A DNA stretch of 64,000 nucleotides, taken from CAJBLF01 sp041675025. Lineage in GTDB: Bacteria; Patescibacteriota; Gracilibacteria; Absconditabacterales; Absconditicoccaceae. Shown here one piece after another: positions 63,501 to 64,000 of the stretch (positions within the stretch are counted from its first letter, which is position 1; every line of letters begins with the position of its first letter). The notes under the pieces were generated by a model that searched no databases, was not told the DNA's origin, and was given only the letters and a program-made list of their open reading frames with translations. Where the stretch lies: positions 1 through 64,000 of the forward strand of contig JBAYUS010000002.1 in assembly GCA_041675025.1 (NCBI GenBank), in the 5' to 3' direction. Made by a program: the position numbers and the translations under genes.

Positions 63501-64000
63501 AAATTTTTGATATAGTTTATGAACGTTAAGTTGTAATGGATGTATATCATTCAATACTGGTGCATGTTCAAATCCACCTCCAGTAACACCACCAAGTTGA
63601 GGTGGTGGATGAGGCGGATCAAATCCTACTGACAATTGTCCTAATGGAGATTATTCACTAAGTTATTATGATCATCTCTGTTGAACTCAACCAACTACAA
63701 CAACTTCAGTGCATACAGCACCAACTAATAAATTACTTATAAGATCAGAACTTGCATGATTACTCAGTAGTTTTGCTATGAATGTTCTCAATCTTGTACC
63801 TGACCAAAAGTTTTTCTGTAACTTTTCTGATATCACTTATCTCTCTGCGGCGACAAGACTATCAATTAGAAATGCATGCCAATTGAAAATCATGTGATAC
63901 AATGAAGACTGAGCATTGAAAAAAGTTGCATTTAATCCAAATGACATTGTAACTTACAATATGCTTGCTACTGCACTTTCAAGAACTATTTATGATGGAA
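60565..64000 (+). CDS. Large LRR / Cys-rich / SLH-like surface protein (3' partial)
   Basis: At least 1145 residues; runs off the window. A basic cytoplasmic start and a membrane span near 34-57 are followed by leucine-rich repeats (LTDLNLSYNHIDDI, LEELDLSKN-type units, about residues 110-400). Then comes a mixed domain, and a thrombospondin-type-3-like Ca site EPDTDSDGIGDSIDNC. Two Cys-rich repeats (CGDGNIDSGEQCD, CGNNIIETGEECD) and a P/G linker with seven glycines precede a C-terminal SLH-like region (FSDI ... CQLKIMGY ... LSRTIYDG). Likely a surface adhesin bound to wall or S-layer. TGA glycines are very frequent. Confidence 0.88.

Noticed and set aside
1..64000. Reading the many interrupted frames as pseudogenes or frameshifts
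   Set aside because: Interruptions are TGA only, stay in one frame, and fall on conserved glycines; TAA/TAG do not interrupt the frames.
1..64000. TGA as tryptophan (Mycoplasma-type code 4)
   Set aside because: At invariant positions such as LSGGE, GPEGG and LPGMDG the residue must be glycine, and normal TGG tryptophans are present.
1..64000. tRNA or rRNA genes, including a tRNA-Gly(UCA)
   Set aside because: No cloverleaf with T-loop GGTTCGA-type sequence or rRNA-like GC-rich stretch was found in the intergenic gaps.

Overview
The window is AT-rich bacterial DNA in which TGA is read as glycine (translation table 25). Nearly every gene is interrupted by in-frame TGA codons that fall on invariant glycines. 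Examples are the UvrA Walker A and LSGGE motifs, the TruB segment before GTLDP, the histidine-kinase DSGKG box and the receiver LPGMDG loop. TGG remains the tryptophan codon. That code, the small single-copy gene set and the pilin/TraC/VirB6-like genes point to the candidate phyla Gracilibacteria (BD1-5/GN02) or Absconditabacteria (SR1); I cannot separate the two. No rRNA, tRNA, CRISPR array or transposase gene was seen. Shine-Dalgarno sequences are largely absent.

Layout. 1-5100: end of an Ig-like surface protein, a glycosyltransferase, a CHAP-domain wall hydrolase and a GIY-YIG protein. 5.2-7.7 kb: recA, a four-helix-bundle gene and lexA, with a good promoter/operator candidate. 7.7-13.7 kb: a 1639-residue coiled-coil/membrane protein followed by an NlpC/P60 protein. 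13.8-21.5 kb: housekeeping genes (sufS, guanine deaminase, FtsQ-like, PAP2-like, rsmE, MurE-like, DUF58, ruvX, tsaB). 21.8-27.1 kb: two paralogous VirB6/TrbL-like membrane proteins and a lysozyme-like protein. 27.3-31.4 kb: MazG-like, uracil-DNA glycosylase and uvrA. 31.5-35.9 kb: a DUF1846-family protein, a TraC-N/pilin-like operon and a membrane protein with an SLH-like tail. 36-39 kb: a histidine kinase, a response regulator and an exported Met/Gly-rich protein. 39-50 kb: SufT, small membrane proteins and lipoproteins, truB, a HAD-like gene, folA, a detached IleRS C-terminal domain, recX, yebC and two single-span proteins. 50-60.4 kb: FemX-like, valS, pilD, U32 peptidase, an MFS transporter and an M29 aminopeptidase. 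60.6-64 kb: a large LRR/Cys-rich/SLH-like surface protein that runs off the end.

How it fits together. DNA repair and SOS genes (recA, lexA, recX, uvrA, udg, ruvX), envelope remodelling (CHAP, NlpC/P60, lysozyme-like, MurE-like, FtsQ-like, FemX-like) and attachment or secretion (pilD, pilin-like, TraC-N, VirB6-like, SLH/LRR/Ig proteins) dominate. This suits a host-attached or predatory small bacterium.

The most notable signals are as follows. (1) A dispersed palindromic repeat is inserted in frame three times in uvrA and once in pilD, and its right arm in uvrA is readable only because TGA is glycine. (2) A shared 11-bp direct-repeat activator box lies at identical spacing from the -10 of the histidine kinase and of the Met/Gly-rich protein. 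(3) A triple phased TGTCAAA operator overlaps the lexA-operon promoter. (4) There is a free-standing IleRS C-terminal domain. (5) At least six further dispersed palindromic repeat families lie between genes.
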